Source of the DNA: Candidatus Aenigmatarchaeota archaeon
GTDB lineage: Archaea; Aenigmatarchaeota; Aenigmatarchaeia; Aenigmatarchaeales; Aenigmatarchaeaceae
Direction: 5' to 3'
Assembly (NCBI GenBank): GCA_011773475.1
Contig: WVXN01000058.1
Coordinates: 6,236-13,167 of the forward strand
Length of the DNA: 6,932 bases
The notes under the pieces were generated by a model, which had not been told where the DNA came from, searched no databases, and saw only the letters and a program-made list of their open reading frames with translations. Shown in pieces: positions 1-5,436 of the stretch. Position 1 is the first letter of the stretch. Each line of letters begins with the position of its first letter. The position numbers and the translations under genes were made by a program.

Positions 1-7
1 TATCATC

Positions 8-17
8 TATAAATATT
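8..17 (+). promoter_or_regulatory. TATA box of the zinc-ribbon gene
   Basis: The stretch TATAAATATT has an archaeal TATA-box composition. Its centre lies about 26 bases before the ATG at 39, which is the normal distance from box to transcription start in archaea. This suggests a leaderless mRNA starting at that ATG. A BRE cannot be judged because the window begins just upstream. Confidence 0.45.
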
Positions 18-38
18 AGTAATGTGAAATTCTCTTCT

Positions 39-230
39 ATGGAAAAGACTTTCTTTGATGAAGAGTTAGTCAGATCAAAACGATTGGTTTCTTGTCCAAA
101 TTGTAAGTCCGAGTTTAAAGTGAGTTTAGAACAAGTAGAGATTACCTGTGAATGCGGTGAAAGATTTTGTACAAGGTCTCATATTAGTTTTCCAGAAGAT
201 TTTGTTTGGCATCCCAGCGGAAGGTATTGA
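39..230 (+). CDS. small zinc-ribbon-like protein, function unknown
   Basis: This frame encodes 63 residues from the ATG at 39. A GTG at 24 in the same frame would add five residues. The ATG is preferred because a TATA box sits about 26 bases before it and no Shine-Dalgarno precedes either start. A CPNC pair (C19, C22) and a CECG segment with a further Cys (C37, C39, C44) form a probable single zinc site, as in small archaeal zinc-ribbon proteins. The N-terminal 15 residues are mixed-charge and probably helical. The C-terminal tail is rich in aromatics and ends in Gly-Arg-Tyr. There is no signal peptide or membrane segment. It is monocistronic and convergent with the ATP-grasp gene across a hairpin terminator. 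I do not recognise the family; nucleic-acid binding is a guess from the fold only. Confidence 0.6.
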   Translation: MEKTFFDEELVRSKRLVSCPNCKSEFKVSLEQVEITCECGERFCTRSHISFPEDFVWHPSGRY

Positions 231-244
231 TTTTTTAATAAAAA

Positions 245-285
245 GGGAGGAATTAAAAAAATCCTCCCAAAACAATTATTTTTTT
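245..285. terminator. bidirectional hairpin terminator between convergent genes
   Basis: GGGAGGA (245-251) pairs perfectly with TCCTCCC (262-268) around a 10-base loop. On the plus strand an A/T-rich stretch ending in seven T (279-285) follows. On the minus strand the stem is followed by T-rich sequence (the complement of 235-244). It lies between the stop codons at 230 (+) and 294 (-), so it can end both transcripts. A GC-rich stem stands out here, since many archaeal terminators are simple T tracts. Confidence 0.65.
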
Positions 286-293
286 CATCAAAA

Positions 294-1208
294 TTATTCT
301 AAAATTATTCTTATATCCGCAGCAATTGCATCTTTAGAAGTTGCAAATAGCGGGTTTATATCTATTTCTTTTATTTTTGGATTCTTTTCCATTATTCTTG
401 AAACAATTAAAATTGCATTTACTATGGCTTCTCTGTTCGCTGGTTTTTGACCTCTAAATCCTTTAAGAATGAGGTCTGAAAATCTAACTTCCATTAACAT
501 TTCTTCTGCATCTTCTTTATTTAGCGGAGGAACTCTGAAACTTACATCTCTTAAAAACTCTGTAAATATTCCTCCTGCACCTAATGCTATGATTCTGTTA
601 AATTGTGGATCTTTTCTTCCACCAACTATTATTTCATAACCTTCTGTTACCATCTTCTGAACCAAAACCTTTTCGCAACCTTTGATTTTCATTAAATCAT
701 TAAACGTTTGAATAGCTTGTTCTTCAGTTTCAATGTTAAGTCTAATACCGCCAATATCTGTTTTATGAATAATGTTTTTACCAGAAGCTTTCATTACGCA
801 CGGAAAACCAATTTTTTTAAGAGATTTTGTTAAATCTATTTCATTTTTACAAAAAGCATAAGGAGGCATTTTTATCCTATACCTCTTTAAGAGTTCATAT
901 GCTTTTTCATCGGGCATTTTATTTATTAATGGCTTTATTTCAATTTTCTTAAGAACCTTTTTTGGTTTTTTCTCAATTTTTTTAACCTTTTTCAATTTTC
1001 TTTTAACTCTTACTGGCTCTCTTTTCTTAAGAACCTTCTTAGGTTTCCTAACTTTCTTTCTTTTCGCACCTCTAACTGTTCTTTTCAATAGCTTCTTTCT
1101 GACTCTTAACTTTTTCTTAACTTTTGGCTTCTTCTTAGGTTTCACTTTTTTCTTTCTTTTCTTAGGTTTAGGTTTTTTCTTCATTCCGCCAAATAATCTA
1201 AAAGCCAT
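294..1208 (-). CDS. ADP-forming acyl-CoA synthetase beta (ATP-grasp) with polycationic N-terminal tail
   Basis: The 304-residue protein has two parts. Residues 1-95 hold about 41 Lys and 11 Arg with only three acids, and include a repeated KPKKVLKK-x-E unit (55-64 and 81-90). Residues 98-304 are an ATP-grasp domain of the acetyl-CoA synthetase (ADP-forming) beta type. It shows K140; the phosphohistidine-loop motif I-I-H-K-T-D-I-G-G with H148; G-A-G-G-I-F-T-E near 210-217; FRG at 251-253; and EIDINPL at 281-287. The family makes ATP from acyl-CoA, ADP and phosphate together with an alpha (CoA-binding) subunit, which is not in this window. The domain is about 207 residues, close to free-standing archaeal beta subunits. 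M98 could start a tail-less form, but no Shine-Dalgarno or TATA box supports it, and the frame is open from 1208 with a TATA-like box upstream. The gene is last in a three-gene minus-strand cluster. The family call is firm; the acid substrate is unknown. Confidence 0.9.
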   Translation of the reverse strand: MAFRLFGGMKKKPKPKKRKKKVKPKKKPKVKKKLRVRKKLLKRTVRGAKRKKVRKPKKVLKKREPVRVKRKLKKVKKIEKKPKKVLKKIEIKPLINKMPDEKAYELLKRYRIKMPPYAFCKNEIDLTKSLKKIGFPCVMKASGKNIIHKTDIGGIRLNIETEEQAIQTFNDLMKIKGCEKVLVQKMVTEGYEIIVGGRKDPQFNRIIALGAGGIFTEFLRDVSFRVPPLNKEDAEEMLMEVRFSDLILKGFRGQKPANREAIVNAILIVSRIMEKNPKIKEIDINPLFATSKDAIAADIRIILE

Positions 1209-1229
1209 ATAATCACTTAATAATTATTT

Positions 1230-1243
1230 TTATTTATATTTAA
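1230..1243 (-). promoter_or_regulatory. TATA-like box before the ATP-grasp gene
   Basis: Read on the minus strand, an AAATATAAATA-type stretch is centred about 28 bases before the ATG at 1208. It overlaps the stop codon of the upstream gene. There is no good Shine-Dalgarno, so the ATP-grasp gene could be transcribed separately with little or no leader, in addition to read-through from upstream. AT-rich background makes this moderate evidence only. Confidence 0.35.
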
Positions 1244-2073
1244 GCAACTCCTACCTTTTCTTTAACATCATCAAATATTTCTGATATTTTCTTTTCTCCA
1301 AATGCTTTCCAGTCTCGTGCTATTCCTCCTAGCATTGTTACTACAAAAACCCTATCTTCATCAGTCCATATATTTTTCTCTTTCATTTTATGAATAAGAC
1401 TTAAGACTTCTTTTAAATAAAAAGATATTTTTTCAATATCTCTTAGTCCTGCTGTAATCAGTAATATTTCAGATAATTCTTCTTTAAGCAAAGAAATATC
1501 TACTTCTTGAGAGAGCTCAGTTATTTTTCTTTCTAAATTTTCTACTTTTTCAGTTACGATCTCAATATCATCTCCTCTAATTCCAGGTTTTATTTCCATT
1601 TTTTCTCTTATTTTAGGAATTTCAACTGGAGCTTCTTCTTTAATTTCAGTTTTTGGCTTTTTCTCAACTTTCACTTCTACTTCAGGTTTTAATTCTTCAA
1701 CAACTTCAGGCTTTACTTCCCCGATCTTCTCTTCTTCCTTAGGCTCTTCTTTTGGAATTTCTTCTATTTTTTCTTCAACAACTTCTTCTATTTTTTCCAC
1801 TTCTTTAATTTCAGGTTTTTCTTCAGATTCAGTTTCAAGTTTTTGTATGTCTAGTTTTTCAGGTGCGCTTGCTTTTAAAATTACTTTTGGCTCCCCAATT
1901 ACAGGATATTTTATTTCTATAAAACCCCTTTCTTCCAGAATATTGATCCAAGGTTCTATTTTTTTTTGTGTTGTATTAAAAAAATCAGCAACTTCACTAA
2001 GACTCATTTTACCTTTTTTCTTTAAATTCTGTATAAATTCGTCGATTGAAGTTTCAATAACACTATCTTTCAT
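1240..2073 (-). CDS. winged-helix protein with long Glu/Lys-rich linker and helical C-terminal domain
   Basis: The 277-residue protein has three visible parts. Residues 7-67 look like a winged helix: helix, S-L-S-E-V-A-D-F-F turn, recognition helix with W-I-N-I-L-E-E-R-G-F-I, then a beta wing around E53-K67. Residues 71-165 are low-complexity, with roughly 32 Glu and 19 Lys plus scattered Pro, so probably extended or disordered. Residues 170-277 are mostly helical, beginning with a coiled-coil-like stretch (170-192) and ending in a compact segment with T-D-E-D-R-V-F-V-V-T-M-L-G-G-I-A-R-D-W. There is no signal peptide or membrane segment. It lies 59 bases after the radical SAM gene and 31 bases before the ATP-grasp gene, all on one strand. 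The wing suggests DNA binding or protein contacts; no target is known. I do not recognise the C-terminal domain. Weak TATA-like sequence lies upstream (2083-2100), with no Shine-Dalgarno. Confidence 0.8.
   Translation of the reverse strand: MKDSVIETSIDEFIQNLKKKGKMSLSEVADFFNTTQKKIEPWINILEERGFIEIKYPVIGEPKVILKASAPEKLDIQKLETESEEKPEIKEVEKIEEVVEEKIEEIPKEEPKEEEKIGEVKPEVVEELKPEVEVKVEKKPKTEIKEEAPVEIPKIREKMEIKPGIRGDDIEIVTEKVENLERKITELSQEVDISLLKEELSEILLITAGLRDIEKISFYLKEVLSLIHKMKEKNIWTDEDRVFVVTMLGGIARDWKAFGEKKISEIFDDVKEKVGVA
1761..1797. repeat. 24-base imperfect tandem repeat in the Glu-rich linker
   Basis: CTTCTATTTTTTC occurs at 1761-1773 and again at 1785-1797, a 24-base (eight-codon) step. A second 13-mer, CTTCAACAACTTC, occurs at 1773-1785 and 1695-1707. 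On the protein level this gives repeated KIEE units. Identity at the base level suggests recent slippage or duplication in the low-complexity linker. Confidence 0.55.
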
Positions 2074-2132
2074 GAAATCAACATATATATTATTATTTCA
2101 TTTCTAAAATACGTTCCTTCCATCATTATTTT

Positions 2133-3062
2133 CTATTTAATCCAATTTAAATTCAATTCTTCTGCTAATTTCCAAGCTTTTTCTAGTTCTTTCTGTGTTG
2201 GAAATCCTGATATATCAGAATGTCTATGAGCTTTAAATTCGGGCCTGTATTGTCCCATTATATTAATTATAACTTTTTTCCCATAACTATCTGCTATATA
2301 ATTTAGAATAGGTTTTGTACAACAATCAAAATGATTGGGTAAAACCAAATGCCTTATAATAACTTCAGCATCTTTGAAAACTAAATCATGGTTTCTTTTT
2401 ACAATTTCCAAATAATTGTCAACTTTTGATAATCTTTTGGCACATTTATTGTTCCAATATTTCCAGTCAGACAAATAGACATCAATAACACTTTTCAATA
2501 AATTCATCGATTTCAAACTCATATAGAAATTTGAATTCCAGACAGTTGGAATATTGACTTTTACATTTTGTAAAACATCTAAAATAAATGGTAGCTGTGG
2601 AGTTGGTTCACCACCTACAAAATTCACATTTCTACAATTCTTATGCTCATTTATCATTTCTGCTATATCATTTACAGTTGTAATTTTTCCGTTTTCAAAC
2701 CATTGGGATATTTTCCAATTTTGGCAATATTGACAATGAAATGTGCATCCCATAAAGAAAATTGTAAACGAGGGAACAAGCATTGGTTCTTCTCCCACAT
2801 GAACAAAAGCAGAAGATATTATAGGTTTGCTACCTACTCTGCAAAAACCTTTAGTTTTATTCCTATCAACCTTACATTTTCTTTCACATAACTGACAAGA
2901 ATTTAAAATTTTATAAGCTTTCTTAACCTTTTCTTTTAGATTTCTTCTAAGAAACTTTGCCTTTTCTTTTTTTAATAAAACCTTTCTATATCTAGGCAAA
3001 GCTTTTCTCACATTATCGCTTTCAAGAACATTAATTGAATCGGGTCTTAAAAATTGCCACAT
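2133..3062 (-). CDS. PflX-like radical SAM protein (COG1313 type)
   Basis: The 309-residue protein has the radical SAM [4Fe-4S] motif C-T-F-H-C-Q-Y-C (C106, C110, C113) and the strongly PflX-like G-G-E-P-T-P (150-155), followed by W-N-S-N and Y-M-S. A C-terminal M-G-Q-Y-R-P segment around 265-271 is also typical. An extra N-terminal cluster, C56-x2-C59-x3-C63-x10-C74, matches the second Cys group common in this family and may hold another metal or cluster. The family is related to pyruvate formate-lyase activases, but the true substrate of most archaeal members is unknown. No glycyl-radical enzyme is present in the window. The length is near the usual value. It is the first gene of a minus-strand trio and is divergent from the arginase-fold gene across 35 bp. 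A TATA-like stretch about 26 bases before the ATG suggests a leaderless start. The first 50 residues are basic. Confidence 0.88.
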   Translation of the reverse strand: MWQFLRPDSINVLESDNVRKALPRYRKVLLKKEKAKFLRRNLKEKVKKAYKILNSCQLCERKCKVDRNKTKGFCRVGSKPIISSAFVHVGEEPMLVPSFTIFFMGCTFHCQYCQNWKISQWFENGKITTVNDIAEMINEHKNCRNVNFVGGEPTPQLPFILDVLQNVKVNIPTVWNSNFYMSLKSMNLLKSVIDVYLSDWKYWNNKCAKRLSKVDNYLEIVKRNHDLVFKDAEVIIRHLVLPNHFDCCTKPILNYIADSYGKKVIINIMGQYRPEFKAHRHSDISGFPTQKELEKAWKLAEELNLNWIK

Positions 3063-3097
3063 ATAATTCTTTTAAATTTAATACTTTAAATTATATC
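3063..3097. promoter_or_regulatory. 35-bp divergent promoter with interleaved TATA boxes
   Basis: On the plus strand CTTTTAAATTTAAT (3067-3080) is centred about 25 bases before the ATG at 3098. On the minus strand GATATAATTTAAAG (3097-3084) is centred about 27 bases before the ATG at 3062. Each box therefore lies close to the other gene's start codon, and both mRNAs would be leaderless. Two polymerase complexes could hardly bind at once. Confidence 0.5.
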
Positions 3098-3835
3098 ATG
3101 CATTTTTCATTGCTTGGTATTTGTTTGGATAGGAAGAGGTTTAGAAGAGGTTCTCATAATGCTCCATATGAATTAAGAAATGTTTTTTCTCAATTAGAAA
3201 CATTTATTAACGGCGTTGATTTACAAACTCATGGTTGGTTTAGAGATCTGGGAAATATACTACCTAAAAAATATGAAGAGATGGTTCAAGAGATAAAGAT
3301 TAAACTGCAAGACGGTTTTCCAATAATACTTGGTGGTGACCATTCAATTACTTATCCTGCTGTCAAAGCTATAGAACCTAAGGTTTTTGTGACATTTGAT
3401 GCTCATCCTGATTGTGAAAATGAGAATCTCTGTTTCCTTTCTGTTAGTCGTAAAATAGCTGAAGATGGTTTTAAAACTTATATTTATGGTGCTAGATGCT
3501 TTTCCAAAGCAGAATGGGATTTCATTAATAATGATGATAGAGTAAAAATTGCTACACTAGAAGATCTCAAAGCTATAAACGAGCCAACTTATTTGTCAAT
3601 AGATTTTGATGTTTTAGACTCTTCCATAATGCCCGCTGTTGCTATTCCAGAACCGAATGGTTTGACATTTAACCAAGTTTTAGAAGGGATAAGAGCCTTG
3701 GCTAAGAATTTAATGGCAGTAGACTTTGTCGAGTTTCTACCAACAGATAATGTTTCCTATACTCTAATAGCTGGTAAATTAATCTATTCTACTTTAGCTG
3801 AAATAGTTAAAGCCAAATTAAGCAATGGTAGGTAA
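3098..3835 (+). CDS. arginase/agmatinase-fold (ureohydrolase-like) protein, short form
   Basis: The 245-residue protein starts at the ATG at 3098, where the sequence becomes family-like; the open frame upstream to 3035 overlaps the divergent gene and is not used. Ureohydrolase metal motifs are complete: G-G-D-H-S-I-T (H82), F-D-A-H-P-D (D101, H103, D105) and S-I-D-F-D-V-L-D (D169, D171). E212 in D-F-V-E-F-L-P matches the family's guanidinium-binding Glu. A two-Mn site is expected. Canonical members have about 280-310 residues. Here the stretch between D105 and the Y-G-A-R strand (130-133) is short and has no His, so the catalytic His segment of arginase and agmatinase seems absent. The substrate is therefore uncertain: agmatine or another guanidino compound, possibly in archaeal polyamine or hypusine-type chemistry (speculative). 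The last 18 bp overlap the convergent PRC-barrel gene. Confidence 0.85.
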   Translation: MHFSLLGICLDRKRFRRGSHNAPYELRNVFSQLETFINGVDLQTHGWFRDLGNILPKKYEEMVQEIKIKLQDGFPIILGGDHSITYPAVKAIEPKVFVTFDAHPDCENENLCFLSVSRKIAEDGFKTYIYGARCFSKAEWDFINNDDRVKIATLEDLKAINEPTYLSIDFDVLDSSIMPAVAIPEPNGLTFNQVLEGIRALAKNLMAVDFVEFLPTDNVSYTLIAGKLIYSTLAEIVKAKLSNGR

Positions 3836-4126
3836 TTCTGCAGTTTCTGGAATTGTTTCTGACTCAGTTGGTATTGTTGGTGCAATGTGCTTTATTATTA
3901 CTACATCACCAATATTGACAACAAGTGTATAAGGTATTATTACGCCTTTTTTGCTGCCAATCATATCTGAAAGAAAAGACCCTCTCCCAGTTTCTACAAC
4001 TAAAGAATTTATTCTAAATTTTGAAAGATTTACATCAAGATCAGAAACTCTTCCACAAAAAACGCCCTTGTTTGTAAAAACATCTTTACCAAAAACTTCG
4101 GACATATTCTTTACTGATATAGCCAT
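3818..4126 (-). CDS. PRC-barrel domain protein
   Basis: The 102-residue protein has a small all-beta PRC-barrel domain over about residues 1-82. It shows the usual order: an N-terminal segment ending in G-K-D-V-F-T-N-K-G, the G-R-V-S-D-L-D-V strand, a second V-V-E-T-G strand, and the closing I-I-P-Y-T-L-V-V-N-I-G-D-V-V-I-I strands. A flexible tail rich in Thr, Pro and Glu (83-102) follows. There is no membrane segment, so it is cytosolic. PRC-barrel proteins take part in RNA processing (RimM) and photosynthetic reaction centres; some archaeal ones (CdpB) act in cell division with SepF and FtsZ. Which role applies here cannot be told from sequence. A strong Shine-Dalgarno precedes the start, unlike most neighbours. 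Its 3' end overlaps the arginase-fold gene by 18 bp on the opposite strand. Confidence 0.85.
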   Translation of the reverse strand: MAISVKNMSEVFGKDVFTNKGVFCGRVSDLDVNLSKFRINSLVVETGRGSFLSDMIGSKKGVIIPYTLVVNIGDVVIIKHIAPTIPTESETIPETAELPTIA

Positions 4127-4130
4127 AAAT

Positions 4131-4138
4131 ATCTCCTT
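4131..4138 (-). promoter_or_regulatory. strong Shine-Dalgarno of the PRC-barrel gene
   Basis: On the minus strand AAGGAGAT ends four bases before the ATG at 4126 and is complementary to the archaeal 16S 3' end. It fixes this start and shows that this mRNA has a leader, in contrast to the mostly leaderless-looking neighbours. Confidence 0.75.
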
Positions 4139-4169
4139 AAAAATGTGATAATATATAATTAGCGTGTAT

Positions 4170-4179
4170 CTATATAAAT
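4170..4179. promoter_or_regulatory. near-symmetric TATA box, probably shared by the PRC gene and tRNA-Ser
   Basis: CTATATAAAT on the plus strand is about 27 bases before the tRNA-Ser start. Its complement, ATTTATATAG, is the consensus archaeal TATA on the minus strand. It would start the PRC transcript near 4148, about 22 bases before the ATG and upstream of its Shine-Dalgarno. A second AT-rich box (4149-4159) is too close to the start to leave the Shine-Dalgarno in the mRNA. Confidence 0.5.
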
Positions 4180-4202
4180 TTTAACGCAAAGTTTTAAATT
4201 AT

Positions 4203-4286
4203 GCTGAGGTCGCATAACCTGGTAGTGCGCCAGCCTGCTAAGCTGGTGAGCGAGAGCTCATGTGGGTTCAAATCCCACCCTCAGCG
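4203..4286 (+). tRNA. tRNA-Ser (anticodon GCT)
   Basis: The acceptor stem is GCTGAGG (4203-4209) with CCTCAGC (4279-4285), and the discriminator is G4286. The D stem is GCAT/GTGC with the G-G pair at 4221-4222. The anticodon stem CCAGC/GCTGG (4230-4234, 4242-4246) encloses CTGCTAA, giving anticodon GCT at 4237-4239 for AGC/AGT codons. A long variable arm, TGAGC-GAGA-GCTCA (4247-4260), marks a class II tRNA and fits Ser with G73. The T arm is GTGGG-TTCAAAT-CCCAC. There is no intron and no encoded CCA. Confidence 0.97.
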
Positions 4287-4287
4287 C

Positions 4288-4292
4288 TTTTT
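4288..4292 (+). terminator. T5 terminator after tRNA-Ser
   Basis: Five T start two bases after the tRNA, which is a typical archaeal T-tract terminator. The rest of the gap to 4392 shows only AT-rich sequence and the TATA region of the next gene. Confidence 0.45.
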
Positions 4293-4361
4293 ACATGTTA
4301 AATAAGGAAAGCTTCTTTGAATTACTATTGTCTAAAAAAAGAATTAGCCCTCCAAAATACC

Positions 4362-4373
4362 ATTTTTATTTTT
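4362..4373 (+). promoter_or_regulatory. TATA-like box of the PLP enzyme gene
   Basis: ATTTTTATTTTT is centred about 25 bases before the ATG at 4393. No Shine-Dalgarno lies before that ATG, so a leaderless transcript is likely. Confidence 0.4.
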
Positions 4374-4392
4374 AACTATCTTATTAATATTC

Positions 4393-5421
4393 ATGAAGTC
4401 GTTTCTAACGCCAGAAGAGGAGGAAATTTTAAGAGGTATAAGAGTTGGTTCTGAAAATGATCCAGATAATCCTGAATTTCCACCAGATAATCCAAAATTC
4501 CCAGCAACTCCAACTCTTGAAATTGATCTGCCTGATTTTCCTTATGTATCGCTCAAAGATGAAAGTGTTAATCCTACAGGAACACATAAAGACAGAATGG
4601 CTTGGGAAATTGTTGTTACATATCGGCATTTTTTGTCGGCTAAGAAAAGGGGATTGATTAAAGAAGAACTACCTCATATGTCAATTATTACTTTTGGTAG
4701 TGCTGGTCTTGCAATTCAAAATATGTTAAAAATGCATAATTTACCAAATTTAAAGTGCTTGATTGATGAGAAATATATAGACAAAGATACATTAAAATCA
4801 CTTAAGAAACTTGGTGCTGAAATTTTTGAAACAGATTTAGACAAGAAGGCTTATAATTCTGAGGAAATTTTGCAAATGACTAATAACAAAGGTGGTTTGG
4901 ATATAACTTCGGACGAAGCACTTGATCCAACAACAAGATTTTATGACTGGATGTCATATGAAATAATTAATAACAATCCAGATTATGTTTTTGTTCCATT
5001 TGGATCAGGACATTTATATGAAAATATTTTAAACATAAATAAAAAAGAGTGTTCTACAAAACATCATGATCCTAGATTTAGTGGCAATGTAGAAATTTTA
5101 AGTGCATGTAATTTTATTGGTTCAACTACAAACAACCCTAAAACTAAAGCAATTAAATTATATAGTCCACATTTGCCGTTTTCCCATTTCAATGAGCAGT
5201 GGATAAGATTATACAAATTTGCTGGTTTCTGTGGTCCGGATTCAGGCGTTAAATTAATGAGAGAAGACTATTTGGACGAGGCAATAGATTTGGCAGAAAG
5301 CCAAGGAATAAATTGTGAACCCTCTGGTATAGCCGGCTTAGCTTTAATGTTGCAAATGAAGAATTCTTTACCAAAAAACAAGAAATTCTTAATTGTAAAT
5401 ACTGGAAAGACAAAATATTGA
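4393..5421 (+). CDS. threonine-synthase-like PLP enzyme (fold type II), divergent
   Basis: The 342-residue protein shows the fold type II PLP signature K-D-E-S-V-N-P-T-G-T-H-K-D-R, with K66 as the Schiff-base Lys. F-G-S-G-H-L-Y-E-N (203-211) is the probable phosphate-binding glycine loop, E-P-S-G-I-A-G (309-315) is the late conserved segment, and N-T-G-K (336-339) closes the active site. The whole layout resembles archaeal threonine synthase, which turns O-phosphohomoserine into threonine, but without an N-terminal zinc ribbon. Residues 22-50 are rich in Pro, Asp and Asn. The Asn loop, usually S-x-G-N-x-G, reads T-F-G-S-A-G (100-105), so S103 replaces the Asn that contacts PLP. The substrate may therefore differ; cysteate synthase or another beta-replacing enzyme are alternatives. 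It is monocistronic and stops 15 bases short of the convergent nucleotidyltransferase stop codon. Confidence 0.85.
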   Translation: MKSFLTPEEEEILRGIRVGSENDPDNPEFPPDNPKFPATPTLEIDLPDFPYVSLKDESVNPTGTHKDRMAWEIVVTYRHFLSAKKRGLIKEELPHMSIITFGSAGLAIQNMLKMHNLPNLKCLIDEKYIDKDTLKSLKKLGAEIFETDLDKKAYNSEEILQMTNNKGGLDITSDEALDPTTRFYDWMSYEIINNNPDYVFVPFGSGHLYENILNINKKECSTKHHDPRFSGNVEILSACNFIGSTTNNPKTKAIKLYSPHLPFSHFNEQWIRLYKFAGFCGPDSGVKLMREDYLDEAIDLAESQGINCEPSGIAGLALMLQMKNSLPKNKKFLIVNTGKTKY

Positions 5422-5436
5422 TAAATTAGAATATTT

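Noticed and set aside
148..450. Plus-strand open frame of 100 codons
   Set aside because: It overlaps the zinc-ribbon gene in another frame, runs through the hairpin terminator, and lies opposite the conserved C-terminus of the ATP-grasp gene.
924..1208. The Lys-rich tail as a frameshift or assembly artefact
   Set aside because: The frame is open from a plausible start through the enzyme domain, and the tail has internal protein-level repeats with varied codons, so selection on the protein is more likely.
1847..2107. Plus-strand open frame opposite the winged-helix gene
   Set aside because: It is antisense to a coherent coding region, has no start signal, and its Ser/Phe-rich composition is what the complement of Glu/Lys codons gives.
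2643..2891. Plus-strand open frame opposite the radical SAM gene
   Set aside because: It is antisense to the conserved Cys motifs, with no promoter or ribosome site.
3035..3097. Longer N-terminus for the arginase-fold protein
   Set aside because: The 21 extra residues overlap the start of the divergent gene and its promoter, and the ATG at 3098 has a correctly placed TATA-like box.
4445..4657. Open frames on both strands inside the PLP gene (also 4429-4629)
   Set aside because: They are shadows of the PLP coding sequence, with no family features.
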